DNA from: Pseudomonadales bacterium
Lineage (GTDB): Bacteria > Pseudomonadota > Gammaproteobacteria > Pseudomonadales > UBA5518
Assembly (NCBI GenBank): GCA_022072145.1
Contig: JAJVIG010000006.1
Coordinates: forward strand, 95,958 to 159,957
Reading direction: 5' to 3'
DNA length: 64,000 nt
In this document: positions 26,283-34,422 of the stretch, in pieces
Layout of the letters: each line of letters begins with the position of its first letter
Numbering within the stretch: position 1 is the first letter of the stretch
Made by a program: the position numbers and the translations under genes
Notes under the pieces: model-generated
The model's database searches: none
What the model saw: only the letters and a program-made list of their open reading frames with translations
What the model was told of the DNA's origin: nothing

Positions 26283-27161
26283 ATGTCAGCGATCGAACTC
26301 ATAAATTCAGGGCTTAATCATTTTGGGTTAGAGGTTCGCAGGGTGCCTGGGCGCCCCCTTGCCCCTATGTATCGGGATCCACTAAGTGCGATTCGCAGCG
26401 TGCGAATGCAGCAGCCCGCGGCAATCGAGGCCGCCCTGGATTCGTGCGTCATATTTAACGGTCTTTCACTTTCGCGGACCGGCTGGCATCCGTACGTAGC
26501 GGCGGGGCGCGAGTTTATTGCGGGAACATCACAGAGTTACCGTGGATCGATTTTGGAGCGGTATCATCTGGCGTGGCAGCCAATTGACGGACTCAGCGCC
26601 TTGATAGGAGCAAGCAAAGGGCCGTCATCGTTGGCAGAGTTTCCTCCCTATGTCATGCACGCTCCATGGTTTAATGTGTTACCGGAGCAACGACTCAAGG
26701 GCATCGCCAAGATTGCACGGCGCGAGAACGCTGCCTTCGGGGGACAAGAGATGACCATCGTTGAAGGTCATGGGCTGCAAGGGCCAGTCTCAAGTCGAAA
26801 AGGCGAAGTTGAATATGGAAGACTCATCAGTGTCCTTCGTTCCTTACAGCACCGCGGATACGACCGCACGCACGGCGATATCGCTGTGCAGATCCTAAAG
26901 CGGGGGGAGGCCTACCGCTTCAGGTTGGCGCACGGCCACCATCGCGCCGCAGCACTCGCTGCACTCGGCTACGCTGTTGCACCATGTACGCCACGCATGC
27001 TCATCGATCGCGACGATGTCGATAATTGGCCCCAAGTAAGTAACGGGACATGGTCAATCAAGCAGGCATTGGCGTATTTTGATCACCATTTTGACTTTGA
27101 CTCCTTGGCCTGGGCAAGGAAGCTTGGGCTAGCATATGAAGTGGATGCTTTAGCCAGTTGA
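26283..27161 (+). CDS. Unassigned protein with ParB/sulfiredoxin-like fold signature
   Basis: 292 residues, not assigned to a pathway. The segment DIAVQILKRGEAYRFRLAHGHHRAAALAALGY (about residues 197-228) matches the ParB/Srx-type pattern G-H-H-R-x-x-A-x-x-x-L-G. It is preceded by LISVLRSLQHRGYDR. There is no DNA-binding helix-turn-helix like that of true ParB, and no signal peptide. Proteins with this signature occur beside methyl- and glycosyltransferase genes in surface-polysaccharide loci, where they may bind a nucleotide or act as kinase-like enzymes. The function here is open. It precedes a sulfotransferase on the same strand. Confidence 0.7.
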   Translation: MSAIELINSGLNHFGLEVRRVPGRPLAPMYRDPLSAIRSVRMQQPAAIEAALDSCVIFNGLSLSRTGWHPYVAAGREFIAGTSQSYRGSILERYHLAWQPIDGLSALIGASKGPSSLAEFPPYVMHAPWFNVLPEQRLKGIAKIARRENAAFGGQEMTIVEGHGLQGPVSSRKGEVEYGRLISVLRSLQHRGYDRTHGDIAVQILKRGEAYRFRLAHGHHRAAALAALGYAVAPCTPRMLIDRDDVDNWPQVSNGTWSIKQALAYFDHHFDFDSLAWARKLGLAYEVDALAS

Positions 27162-27279
27162 AAGGCCGCATTTTCTTCAGATCAATTTCATTGGCAACAT
27201 CTGAGAAGTTGCACGAGCGACGTTTTCCTTGAACACCGACAATCCTCACTTCCCCGCCAAGCGACAGATTGGAGCAAAA

Positions 27280-27885
27280 ATGAGCAGAACTGCGAAAATC
27301 GCCAGGCACATGTTCAAAATTCGGGAGAAGTACCTGAGCCACTTTGTCTTTGTGCACATCAACAAGACCGGCGGCACAAGTATAGCCAAGGCGCTGCGAC
27401 TTCCGCTGGAGCATCGCACTGCCCATGAAAAACTCGTATATATGGGTCAAGAGCGCTGGAACAAGAAGTTTAGTTTTTGTTTTGTGCGCAACCCGTGGGA
27501 CAAGGTCGTATCCCATTACCACTATCGCGTCTCCACCAATCAGTCGAACATGGCCGTCGACGCAATTTCCTTCGGGGACTGGGTCCGACGGGCCTACCAG
27601 AACAAGGAACCAAAATATTTTGATGTGCCAAGAATGTTCAGCCCACAGATCGACTGGATGTCAGACCAGAACGGAAACAATATAATTAGTTATGCAGGGC
27701 GATACGAAAACCTTCAAGAAGATTTTGACTTTGTTTGCAATAAAATTGAAATTGCCCCCATCAAACTGCCGCACCTAAAGGCGAGTTATAGAAGTAATTA
27801 TCAGGACTATTACGACAAGCAGTCCAAATTCATAGTAGCTTCGCACTTTCGAAAGGATATCAAAGCATTTGGATATTACTACTAG
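27280..27885 (+). CDS. P-loop sulfotransferase (sulfotransferase family 2-like), short
   Basis: 201 residues from the ATG at 27280, with GGAG six bases upstream. A TTG at 27229 would add 17 residues. The 5'-PSB loop is FVHINKTGGTSIAKAL (about residues 24-39) and the 3'-PB region is FCFVRNPWDKVVSHYHYRV. The C-terminus FRKDIKAFGYYY is the usual end of the family. This is the fourth sulfotransferase of the locus. The DNA is clearly AT-richer than the flanks. The 135 bp after it carry no gene. Confidence 0.83.
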   Translation: MSRTAKIARHMFKIREKYLSHFVFVHINKTGGTSIAKALRLPLEHRTAHEKLVYMGQERWNKKFSFCFVRNPWDKVVSHYHYRVSTNQSNMAVDAISFGDWVRRAYQNKEPKYFDVPRMFSPQIDWMSDQNGNNIISYAGRYENLQEDFDFVCNKIEIAPIKLPHLKASYRSNYQDYYDKQSKFIVASHFRKDIKAFGYYY

Positions 27886-28020
27886 GTCACTGCTGTCCAG
27901 TTAAACCACGCGCACACTAAAAAAGCCCTGGGTTGGTACGGGGTTAAAGTCGATTTTCGTTGATGTCTATTTGAACCGCGAAGCGTCGAAATTGCGTAGC
28001 GCACGTTTTGACCTTAACTA

Positions 28021-29043
28021 TCAAGCCCGCCCTCTTTCAAGCTCCTGTGTAACACGCTCAAAATCACGCGGCCATTCACTTTGAATTTTTCTCTTCAACA
28101 CCCGAACATCCGCCCTATAACGCGTCAAGCCATCTAACACCTGCTGAATGCCCGCGACTATATTTGACGCGTGATTTTCAACGTGAACCCCTCCTAATGG
28201 AAAATACTCTCGCAGCACTTTGGTGTCAGAAATAACAAACGGCTTTTCAAGAGCGACCGCTTCATACGCGCCACAGACAAGGCAACTTTCACGCGTTGTC
28301 AGATCAACGATCACATCCACTTTCCGCAACAGATCCACATACTGCTCATCAGGCACATATCCAAGCAACGTTACGTTAGTAGGGATGTCGAATCCGAGAT
28401 TTTTTTCCTGCCCCCTGCTGTTTCCTGTGACAAAAAAGCGCACCGCGGCGAGACGGGCGGCAGCCAGAAAAACCTCTTGGAACGGCTCATCGTTTGCCCA
28501 AGTGCACACAAAGGCAACTACTCCTAGCGCATCTTTGCGCAACGCTAAGCGTTCATCCTCACCGACAGAACCACCAACATTGCACAGATGCATTGGCAGT
28601 GGATCAGGGATCACGAGGCAGCTGCCGCCCCGATCCGCCACCAACCTACCTAGATCAGAGTTCGACACGACCGTATAATCACTAAGTCGGATTACCGTCT
28701 GCTCTAGAAAGCTTACAATTACGCGCAAAAAGCCTGCATGACACGGTTGAAGCGGTGCGTTGTGAGTATCGACAATTAGCTGATACTGGAAAAGCGGTTT
28801 AATTGCTACCGCAAGCAACGCCAACACAATCGAAGGATTCTGGACAATTACTCGCTTTCGGCGCCAGTTCCACAATAACTTGAGCGTCGTCCAAGAACAT
28901 ACAACGTACCGCGAAAGTCTCTTTCGACCGGTTGGAACAATTTCGTGCAACTCGGCCCCGAAACACGCACTTAGCGTTCGATTTCGAACCTGTTTTTCCC
29001 ATGTCACCCAAACAGTATTTGACACCATACACAATTTCGACAA
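28021..29043 (-). CDS. Glycosyltransferase, GT4-like
   Basis: 340 residues, a GT-B-like protein. The N-terminal half has LIVDTHNAPLQPCHAGF and a second strand VVSNSDLGRLVADRGG. The C-terminal half has VVAFVCTWANDEPFQEVFLAA, FFVTGNSRG, VTLLGYVPDEQYVDLLRKVDVIVDLT and ESCLVCGAYEAVALEKPFVIS (E-x7-E-like). The start is uncertain: TTG at 29043 or ATG at 29028, neither with a good ribosome site. It lies between the sulfotransferase and the secreted jelly-roll protein, within the AT-rich island. Confidence 0.78.
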   Translation of the reverse strand: MSKLCMVSNTVWVTWEKQVRNRTLSACFGAELHEIVPTGRKRLSRYVVCSWTTLKLLWNWRRKRVIVQNPSIVLALLAVAIKPLFQYQLIVDTHNAPLQPCHAGFLRVIVSFLEQTVIRLSDYTVVSNSDLGRLVADRGGSCLVIPDPLPMHLCNVGGSVGEDERLALRKDALGVVAFVCTWANDEPFQEVFLAAARLAAVRFFVTGNSRGQEKNLGFDIPTNVTLLGYVPDEQYVDLLRKVDVIVDLTTRESCLVCGAYEAVALEKPFVISDTKVLREYFPLGGVHVENHASNIVAGIQQVLDGLTRYRADVRVLKRKIQSEWPRDFERVTQELERGRA

Positions 29044-29051
29044 CTACACGC

Positions 29052-29936
29052 TCACTCAACGTGGAGCACGGGCGCGGTCGGGGCGCTATTATCGGCATCA
29101 TCGCGCACAGGGCCTACGCCGACATAAGGGTTTCCGTGCGCATCGACAGAAGAAGGTCTATCCGACGTAAGCACGATATCGTCGACATACATTTTTTGTG
29201 TTTGAGGAGCACCACCGTTCCAATACGTGAACAAGTGCGTTCGGTCTGATAATGAATCGGGCGTAAGGAGAGTTTTTCGTGATGTGATGTCGCGAAGCAG
29301 GACGCCATTCTTCCACATCCGGACACGTCCCGCCCCACCCATGTCTACAGAAACATCATCAAACCTCACGTACATTTCATACGTCTCCCACTGCCCCAGC
29401 ACCGGAAACATTGATTTATCTGCCGCAGTAGCCCATTTCTGCTCACCCTCAAAAATAAACTTGTGTGAAATGTCCGCGCTAATAGCTTTTGGATTTATGT
29501 ACCAGTCGTCATACCCCTCGTTCACGCCGCCAGGAGCACGCGTATGAAATCTGATAAATTTCAGGTGCCCGCCTTCTCCGTATGAATCCCAATTAAAACC
29601 CAATGGCATATAGGTTCTCACACGGAACCACAACTCATCGCCTTTCTTCAAGTACGCTGGGTGCGTAATGACCCCACCCCACGTTCCCCAGCACTTACAC
29701 CCCTCGTTAATATTGAGCTCTACAGCAACACCTCCCTCATATGAAACGTCGGTAGTGTAGTAACTCTTGCCTGCTGCTGTTGTGAACGCCCCCCCGCCCA
29801 CTTCGCCCTGCGCTACTTCTCCCGGAGCCCCACCGTTGAAGTTCAAATCAAGGCGCCATGCGAATGCAGTTGTCGCCTCGGTCGCGCTGAATATCAAGCC
29901 CCAGACACACATTTTCATGGTAGATTGCAGGCGCAT
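29052..29936 (-). CDS. Secreted jelly-roll protein, polysaccharide-lyase-like
   Basis: 294 residues from the ATG at 29936 with GAGGATC upstream. A frame to 29984 is longer. The signal peptide (KMCVWGLIFSATEATTAFA) ends in AFA before W-R-L-D-L-N-F. The mature part has the beta-rich pattern of concanavalin-like lyases: GDELWFRVRTYMPLGF, HLKFIRFHTRA, QWETYEMYVRFDD, VRMWKNGVLLRDI and MYVDDIVLTSD at the end. The VDDIVL strand and the K-F-I-R-F core fit secreted polysaccharide lyases/glucanases, but I cannot name the family. It probably trims or releases the polymer in the periplasm. It follows the polymerase gene on the same strand. Confidence 0.65.
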   Translation of the reverse strand: MRLQSTMKMCVWGLIFSATEATTAFAWRLDLNFNGGAPGEVAQGEVGGGAFTTAAGKSYYTTDVSYEGGVAVELNINEGCKCWGTWGGVITHPAYLKKGDELWFRVRTYMPLGFNWDSYGEGGHLKFIRFHTRAPGGVNEGYDDWYINPKAISADISHKFIFEGEQKWATAADKSMFPVLGQWETYEMYVRFDDVSVDMGGAGRVRMWKNGVLLRDITSRKTLLTPDSLSDRTHLFTYWNGGAPQTQKMYVDDIVLTSDRPSSVDAHGNPYVGVGPVRDDADNSAPTAPVLHVE

Positions 29937-30109
29937 AACTTTGATCCTCGTGGCACTCGGGTCTCTCCAACTCACTAGACGCACTATGAACTCAAGGCAT
30001 CTTTCTTCGCAAGATCAATCTCCGAAATTGAGACACAAATCACACGTGCGCCGTACTGCCGACCTGGGTGTCAGTTGACGCGCGGCGCAACTATGCATCG
30101 CGTAGCCAG

Positions 30110-31384
30110 TTATCGTGACATCTCGCGGCATATTGCGATCTCTCTTAAAAGCACAGAATGCATTGCCACAACAAGCGCCGCATGAATCCAAAGAAATGGA
30201 TAGTAGACCACTGAAACAAATTGACCGGCGACGACAAATCCGACGAGAGAAACATTTGCCGCCTTGCCAAAACGACACGAGAAACCATTGTCCTCTGTTT
30301 TAACGAGCAGCCCTAAAGCTGAGATCTTTGACCCTGTGCGCCACAGGGCCACCAGGATGGCAATATACGCAACCAATCCTGGATAGCCCAGCTCCGATCC
30401 AACCTGAACAAATATGTTATGAGGCAACTCGATCTTCTCGACGATTACGTCATGCGGAAAATGGCTAGCGTAGTAGGGGATAAAATTGAAAAATCCTACG
30501 CCACTTACCGGGTGGGTATTTAACATTTCAAGGCCATGCCTCCAGTAAAGCAATCTCTGCTGCGACGTCTTGTCCTCACCAATCGCGGAGAACCGATCAA
30601 TTTGTTCTTGCGGAAGGGCCAACCAGACTGCAGAACTTATCACGGTCACGAGAATCAAGTTTCTAATTTTGTAAATCTTCTTTGAGGACGACAGCAATGC
30701 CTGTACGAATAATGCAATTTGACCTCCTCTGGAGCTGGCACCCAAGATAACCATTGCTGCAGTAATCGGCATGGCATACAGCGCGTATCTTTTCCATTTG
30801 GCAGCAAATGGAGATAGAGCGCCGGCAGCAGCTAAGGCAATTGGCCCATAGACCGCCATTTGAATGGCCAGCTCACCCGAATTCTCGAAAAAGCCCGGCG
30901 GCCCCTTTAGTCCCCAGCTAGTGAAGGAGAACCCCCTCATCGCCCATGTGTGGCTAAGCGATAAAGATATCTTGAAGCTCGCAACCAGAAATATGAAGAG
31001 CACGATAAAGAATCGTTTGCGCGTATTTACGATGTTAATCACCAACAAATAAATAATAAACCACGTGTATGCGTCAGGAAGCTTCCTAAGTGCCAAGTCA
31101 CGGTGTGACGCACTCAACGTAGACACTAGAATGGTCAAAAGAAAAGTGCCGATAAGCCAATTTATCACATGACTTGGCCAGTACTTCTGGCCGGACACCA
31201 GCCAACCTACTAGCGCGAATATTAGAAATGTTTGCGCCCACGGAAGTATGTCGAGAGCGGGAAGTATCGACTGTGGACGCACATACTCAACGAAGAAATA
31301 GGCGCAAACCATCCAGAACGAAAAATGTTCACCCTTGAAGTACCTCCAGATCGGACCTACCCGGAGCGCATAGAAGTCTTCCAT
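30110..31384 (-). CDS. O-antigen-polymerase/ligase-like membrane protein (Wzy candidate)
   Basis: About 424 residues from the ATG at 31384 (MEDFYALRVGPIWRYFKGEHF). A longer frame to 31450 overlaps the phosphatase more deeply. There are ten or more membrane helices. The large periplasmic loop and Wzy_C region are seen around SSRGGQIALFVQALL and YWRHGLEMLNTHPVSGVGFFNF-x-ELPHNIFVQVGSELGYPGL, the conserved H-P-x-x-G-x-G-x-x-x-F / H-N-x-x-x-x-x-x-E-x-G pattern of WaaL/Wzy proteins. In XrtA loci the protein beginning YALRVGP is the polymerase or ligase. It overlaps the phosphatase gene end by 28 bp and is AT-rich, unlike that gene. Confidence 0.82.
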   Translation of the reverse strand: MEDFYALRVGPIWRYFKGEHFSFWMVCAYFFVEYVRPQSILPALDILPWAQTFLIFALVGWLVSGQKYWPSHVINWLIGTFLLTILVSTLSASHRDLALRKLPDAYTWFIIYLLVINIVNTRKRFFIVLFIFLVASFKISLSLSHTWAMRGFSFTSWGLKGPPGFFENSGELAIQMAVYGPIALAAAGALSPFAAKWKRYALYAMPITAAMVILGASSRGGQIALFVQALLSSSKKIYKIRNLILVTVISSAVWLALPQEQIDRFSAIGEDKTSQQRLLYWRHGLEMLNTHPVSGVGFFNFIPYYASHFPHDVIVEKIELPHNIFVQVGSELGYPGLVAYIAILVALWRTGSKISALGLLVKTEDNGFSCRFGKAANVSLVGFVVAGQFVSVVYYPFLWIHAALVVAMHSVLLREIAICREMSR

Positions 31385-31956
31385 CCCTGGCGGGCACGTG
31401 GGCACTGGATTGCCAGGCTTTCCGTCGATTCGATCAGTAACCGGGTGCATCGTGCAAAATATTCCTCGTTTGCGCTGTACGGGTCATGGATATACGCAGG
31501 CCGCAGACCTTCCCAAAGCCCGAGCAAGGTACGCTGGGCCGAGCTGGTGCACTGGCCTGCGGCCTCATCCACCAGATGCACCGGCTCCATGCCAACCAGC
31601 AGATCGGTAGCCGACAGTTGTGCATCTTTCAGCAGACGGGTGCGGTGGCCGGACAGGTCGAACCCTCTCTCGCGCGCCAACTCGACCACCCTCGGATCCG
31701 CCGGCCTCCCCGGCGTGCAATGCAGCCCGAACGAGGTCGCGTTGTAGCCCGCATCCAGCGCTACGCGCTCGGCGAGCGGGCTGCGACAGATGTTGCCCGA
31801 ACACACGAACACCAGCCGCTCCACGCGGCCCCAGTCGATCTGACGGTATTTGCGGTAACGCCCGGCAAGGTCCAGCCCACGGTGCATGCAGTAGCGCACG
31901 AAGCCGCGCTTCGAGCCGTAGCGGTGATTGATGCGTTGCTCCAATGCCTTTAGCAT
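31357..31956 (-). CDS. Low-molecular-weight protein-tyrosine phosphatase (Wzb-like)
   Basis: 199 residues. The active-site loop VCSGNICRSP has Cys52 and Arg58 (C-x5-R-S). The acid is in HDPYSANEE (DPY, about residue 158). It carries an N-terminal extension of about 45 residues (QRINHRYGSKRGFVRY) before the fold. Such extensions occur in phosphatases of XrtA EPS loci. It would dephosphorylate the autokinase at 7472. Its 3' end overlaps the polymerase gene, and the GC content jumps between the two, which marks the border of the AT-rich island. The start ATG overlaps that of the divergent ATP-grasp gene. Confidence 0.88.
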   Translation of the reverse strand: MLKALEQRINHRYGSKRGFVRYCMHRGLDLAGRYRKYRQIDWGRVERLVFVCSGNICRSPLAERVALDAGYNATSFGLHCTPGRPADPRVVELARERGFDLSGHRTRLLKDAQLSATDLLVGMEPVHLVDEAAGQCTSSAQRTLLGLWEGLRPAYIHDPYSANEEYFARCTRLLIESTESLAIQCPRARQGWKTSMRSG

Positions 31957-33179
31957 GCGGGTCGATTACTCCAGAGCCGCCGTTCATACCTGTGAATCCG
32001 CCATCGGAGTCCATCGCGCTGGTCCTCGACGCGAACCAGCGCAGCGCGCTGGCGGTTACGCGTTCGCTGGGCTCCCACGGCGTGAGGGTGATCACCGCGG
32101 ACTGCACGCCGGCGGCGCTGGCCGGTGCCTCGCGCCACAGCGGCGCCTACCTGCGGTGTCCCTCTCCCGCCCGCGAGCCCGGTGCGTTCATCGAGTGGCT
32201 GCTCTGCACTATAGCCCAGCATCGGATCGGGTTCCTGCAGCCGGTCACGGAAATCAGCAGTCAGCTGATCCTGCGCCACCGGGGTTCGCTGCCCGCCACC
32301 TGCATCCTGCCGTTCCCCGCACTGGAGACCGTGCTGGCGCTCGCGGACAAGGGGCGGCTGATGCGGATCGCGGCCGACGCGGGGGTGCGGATTCCTGCCA
32401 CGCGCTTCGTCGACGAGCCCCAGGGCTTCGACCCGGCCAGCGTCACGGGCTTTCCGGTGGTGTTGAAGCCGCGACTGTCGCGGGTATTCCTCGGCGATCG
32501 CTGGCTGGACACGGCGGTGGCGATTGCGCCCGACCGGGACCGTCTGCGCACGCTGCTGCGTGGGCGGCCCGAGTTCCGCGAACACCCGTTCATGGTGCAG
32601 GAGTTCGTGCCGGGTTCGGGTGCAGGGGTGTTCGCGCTGTACGACCACGGGAAGGAACTCGTCTTCTTCGCGCACCGCCGCTTGCGCGAGAAACCCCCGG
32701 CGGGGGGCGTCAGTGTACTGAGCGTGGCGGCGCCGGCGGACGCGTTGGTGCTGGACGCCGCGCGGCGGTTGCTCGCACACGCCGGCTGGCACGGCGTGGC
32801 GATGGTGGAGTTCCGGGTGACGCCCGACGGTACGCCGTATTTGATGGAAGTGAATACTCGCTTTTGGGGCTCACTCCAGCTGGCGATCGATGCCGGTGTG
32901 GACTTTCCGTGGCTGCTGTACTGCCTGTCCACCGGCCATGTGGTGACGCCCCCGGCGAGCTACCGGGTGGGCCGTCGACTGCGCTGGTGGCTGGGCGACC
33001 TGGACAGTCTGTACCTGGTGCTGCGCGATCCGCGGGTGCCGTTCGGCGCGAAGGCTGCGCGCGTCGCGGCCTTCCTGACGCCACACCCGCTCACCACGCG
33101 CCACGAGGTGTTCCGGTGGTGGGATCCGATGCCGGGGTGGTTCGAGTTGAAGGCGTGGGCGAGGGCGTTGCGGTCGTAG
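31944..33179 (+). CDS. ATP-grasp enzyme (second copy type)
   Basis: 411 residues from the ATG at 31944. A GTG at 31992 would start MNPPSESIALVLDANQRSALAVTRSLG and avoid the overlap with the divergent phosphatase start, and it may be the true start. The ATP-grasp core has PVVLKPRLSR, VQEFVPGSGAGVFALYDHG, VAMVEFRVTPDGTPYLMEVNTRFWGS (metal site E-x-N). It is only distantly like the one at 15392. Substrate is unknown. Carboxylate-amine ligation onto a sugar or amino acid is the family expectation. The stop TAG is the head of a dispersed palindrome. Confidence 0.85.
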   Translation: MPLACGSITPEPPFIPVNPPSESIALVLDANQRSALAVTRSLGSHGVRVITADCTPAALAGASRHSGAYLRCPSPAREPGAFIEWLLCTIAQHRIGFLQPVTEISSQLILRHRGSLPATCILPFPALETVLALADKGRLMRIAADAGVRIPATRFVDEPQGFDPASVTGFPVVLKPRLSRVFLGDRWLDTAVAIAPDRDRLRTLLRGRPEFREHPFMVQEFVPGSGAGVFALYDHGKELVFFAHRRLREKPPAGGVSVLSVAAPADALVLDAARRLLAHAGWHGVAMVEFRVTPDGTPYLMEVNTRFWGSLQLAIDAGVDFPWLLYCLSTGHVVTPPASYRVGRRLRWWLGDLDSLYLVLRDPRVPFGAKAARVAAFLTPHPLTTRHEVFRWWDPMPGWFELKAWARALRS

Positions 33180-33261
33180 GTTCGGCCTGTGGCCGAACAT
33201 TACGAATGTCCGGGCACAGCCCGGACCTACACGAGCATGTCCGGGCACAGCCCGGATTTAC
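33176..33261. repeat. Three dispersed palindrome copies between convergent gene ends
   Basis: One forward copy (GTAGGTTCGGCCTGTGGCC, 33176 on) and two reverse copies (TGTCCGGGCACAGCCCGGA, from about 33207 and 33239) fill the whole gap between the ATP-grasp and GT4 genes. The TAG of the first unit ends the ATP-grasp gene. The last copy has the variant head GTAAATCCGGGC, whose TAA ends the GT4 gene. Confidence 0.88.
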
Positions 33262-34355
33262 GGGTAGAGGGTTTCGTAGGCGGCGACCATGGCGTCCACC
33301 TCGAAGCGCCGGCGCGCAGTTTCGCGGCCCGCCGCCCCCAGGCGCGCGGCAAGCGCGGGGTCGGCCAGCACGCGCTCGATGGCTTGCGCGAGCGCGGCCG
33401 GGTCACCGGTAGGCACCATCAGCGCGTCGTGGTCGGGGGTCGCGATCTCCTCCGGTCCGCCGCAGCGGGTGACCACCGCCGGCAGGCCGCTGGCGAGCGC
33501 CTCCACCACGGAGAGCGAGAATCCCTCCGAATTCGACGACAGCACGAACACGTCGACGTCCGACAGGAAGGCGGCGGTGTCGTCGGCGAAGCCGATGAAG
33601 TGCACCCGCTCCGCAACGCCCCGTTCGTGCATCAGCCGCTCGAGCGTGGCCATCAGGTCACGCTTGATGTGGCCGGCGACCACGAAATGCAGCCGCGGGT
33701 GCGCCGGCAGCAGGCGCGCGGCGGCCTCGATCAACACATCGTAGGCCTTGGCGGGGCGCACATTGCCCACGGAGCCGGCGATGATCGTGTCTTCGGGCAA
33801 TCCCAGCCGGGCGCGTAACTGCCCGGCGCGTCCGCGGGCGTAGCGGGCGGTGTCGATGCCGTTGTAGATCACGCTGGTGCGCACCGGGTCGAGCAGCCCT
33901 TCGCGCGCCACCGCCTCGGCCAGGCTGCGCGAGACCGCCACATAGCGGCGGATGCCGCGCTGCAGCACCCACAGCTTCGCGCGCCGGAAGCGCTCGTCGG
34001 GGCGGATGTCGACCATGCCGTGGAAGGTGCCCACCACCGGGGTGCGCGTGAGCCAGCCGGCCAGCGCGCAATAGACGTTCGACCCCAGCAGGTGGGACTG
34101 CACCACGTCCACGCGCTCGCGCCGGATCAGGCGCACCAGTGCACCCACGTAACGCAGGTTGAACGAGCCCTTGGCGTCGATGACCACCGGTTCGATGCCC
34201 CGGCGACGCAGTTCGTCCTGCACCCAGCCGGGGCCGCGAATCAATGCGATCGAGCGGTGGCCGCGCCGCGTCAGCCGTTCGGCGAGCGTGATGAACACGA
34301 CTTCGGCACCGCCGGGACCGGTGGTGTCGATGACGTGCAGGATGGTCTTCGTCAC
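33258..34355 (-). CDS. Glycosyltransferase family 4
   Basis: 365 residues. The donor loop is HVIDTTGPGGAEVVFITLAERL, followed by VVQSHLLGSNVYCALAGWL and VVGTFHGMVDIR. The C-terminal domain has IAGSVGNVRPAKAYDVLIEA, FVVAGHIKRDLMATLERL, VHFIGFADDTAAFLSDVDVFV and SNSEGFSLSVVEALASGLPAVV (E-x7-E). It is high-GC and in the older part of the locus. The start is an ATG. It is divergent from the deacetylase at 34423 with 67 bp between. Confidence 0.9.
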   Translation of the reverse strand: MTKTILHVIDTTGPGGAEVVFITLAERLTRRGHRSIALIRGPGWVQDELRRRGIEPVVIDAKGSFNLRYVGALVRLIRRERVDVVQSHLLGSNVYCALAGWLTRTPVVGTFHGMVDIRPDERFRRAKLWVLQRGIRRYVAVSRSLAEAVAREGLLDPVRTSVIYNGIDTARYARGRAGQLRARLGLPEDTIIAGSVGNVRPAKAYDVLIEAAARLLPAHPRLHFVVAGHIKRDLMATLERLMHERGVAERVHFIGFADDTAAFLSDVDVFVLSSNSEGFSLSVVEALASGLPAVVTRCGGPEEIATPDHDALMVPTGDPAALAQAIERVLADPALAARLGAAGRETARRRFEVDAMVAAYETLYP

Positions 34356-34422
34356 AAAGCCGCCCCCGATTACCTACAATGGATGCCACCTTCCGGCGCC
34401 AGCATCCAAGGATAGCCGCTGC

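Noticed and set aside
27886-28020. Possible insertion-sequence end (GGTCACTGCTGTCCAGTT) after the sulfotransferase
   Set aside because: It reminded me of IS ends, but no inverted partner, target duplication or transposase remnant is visible nearby.
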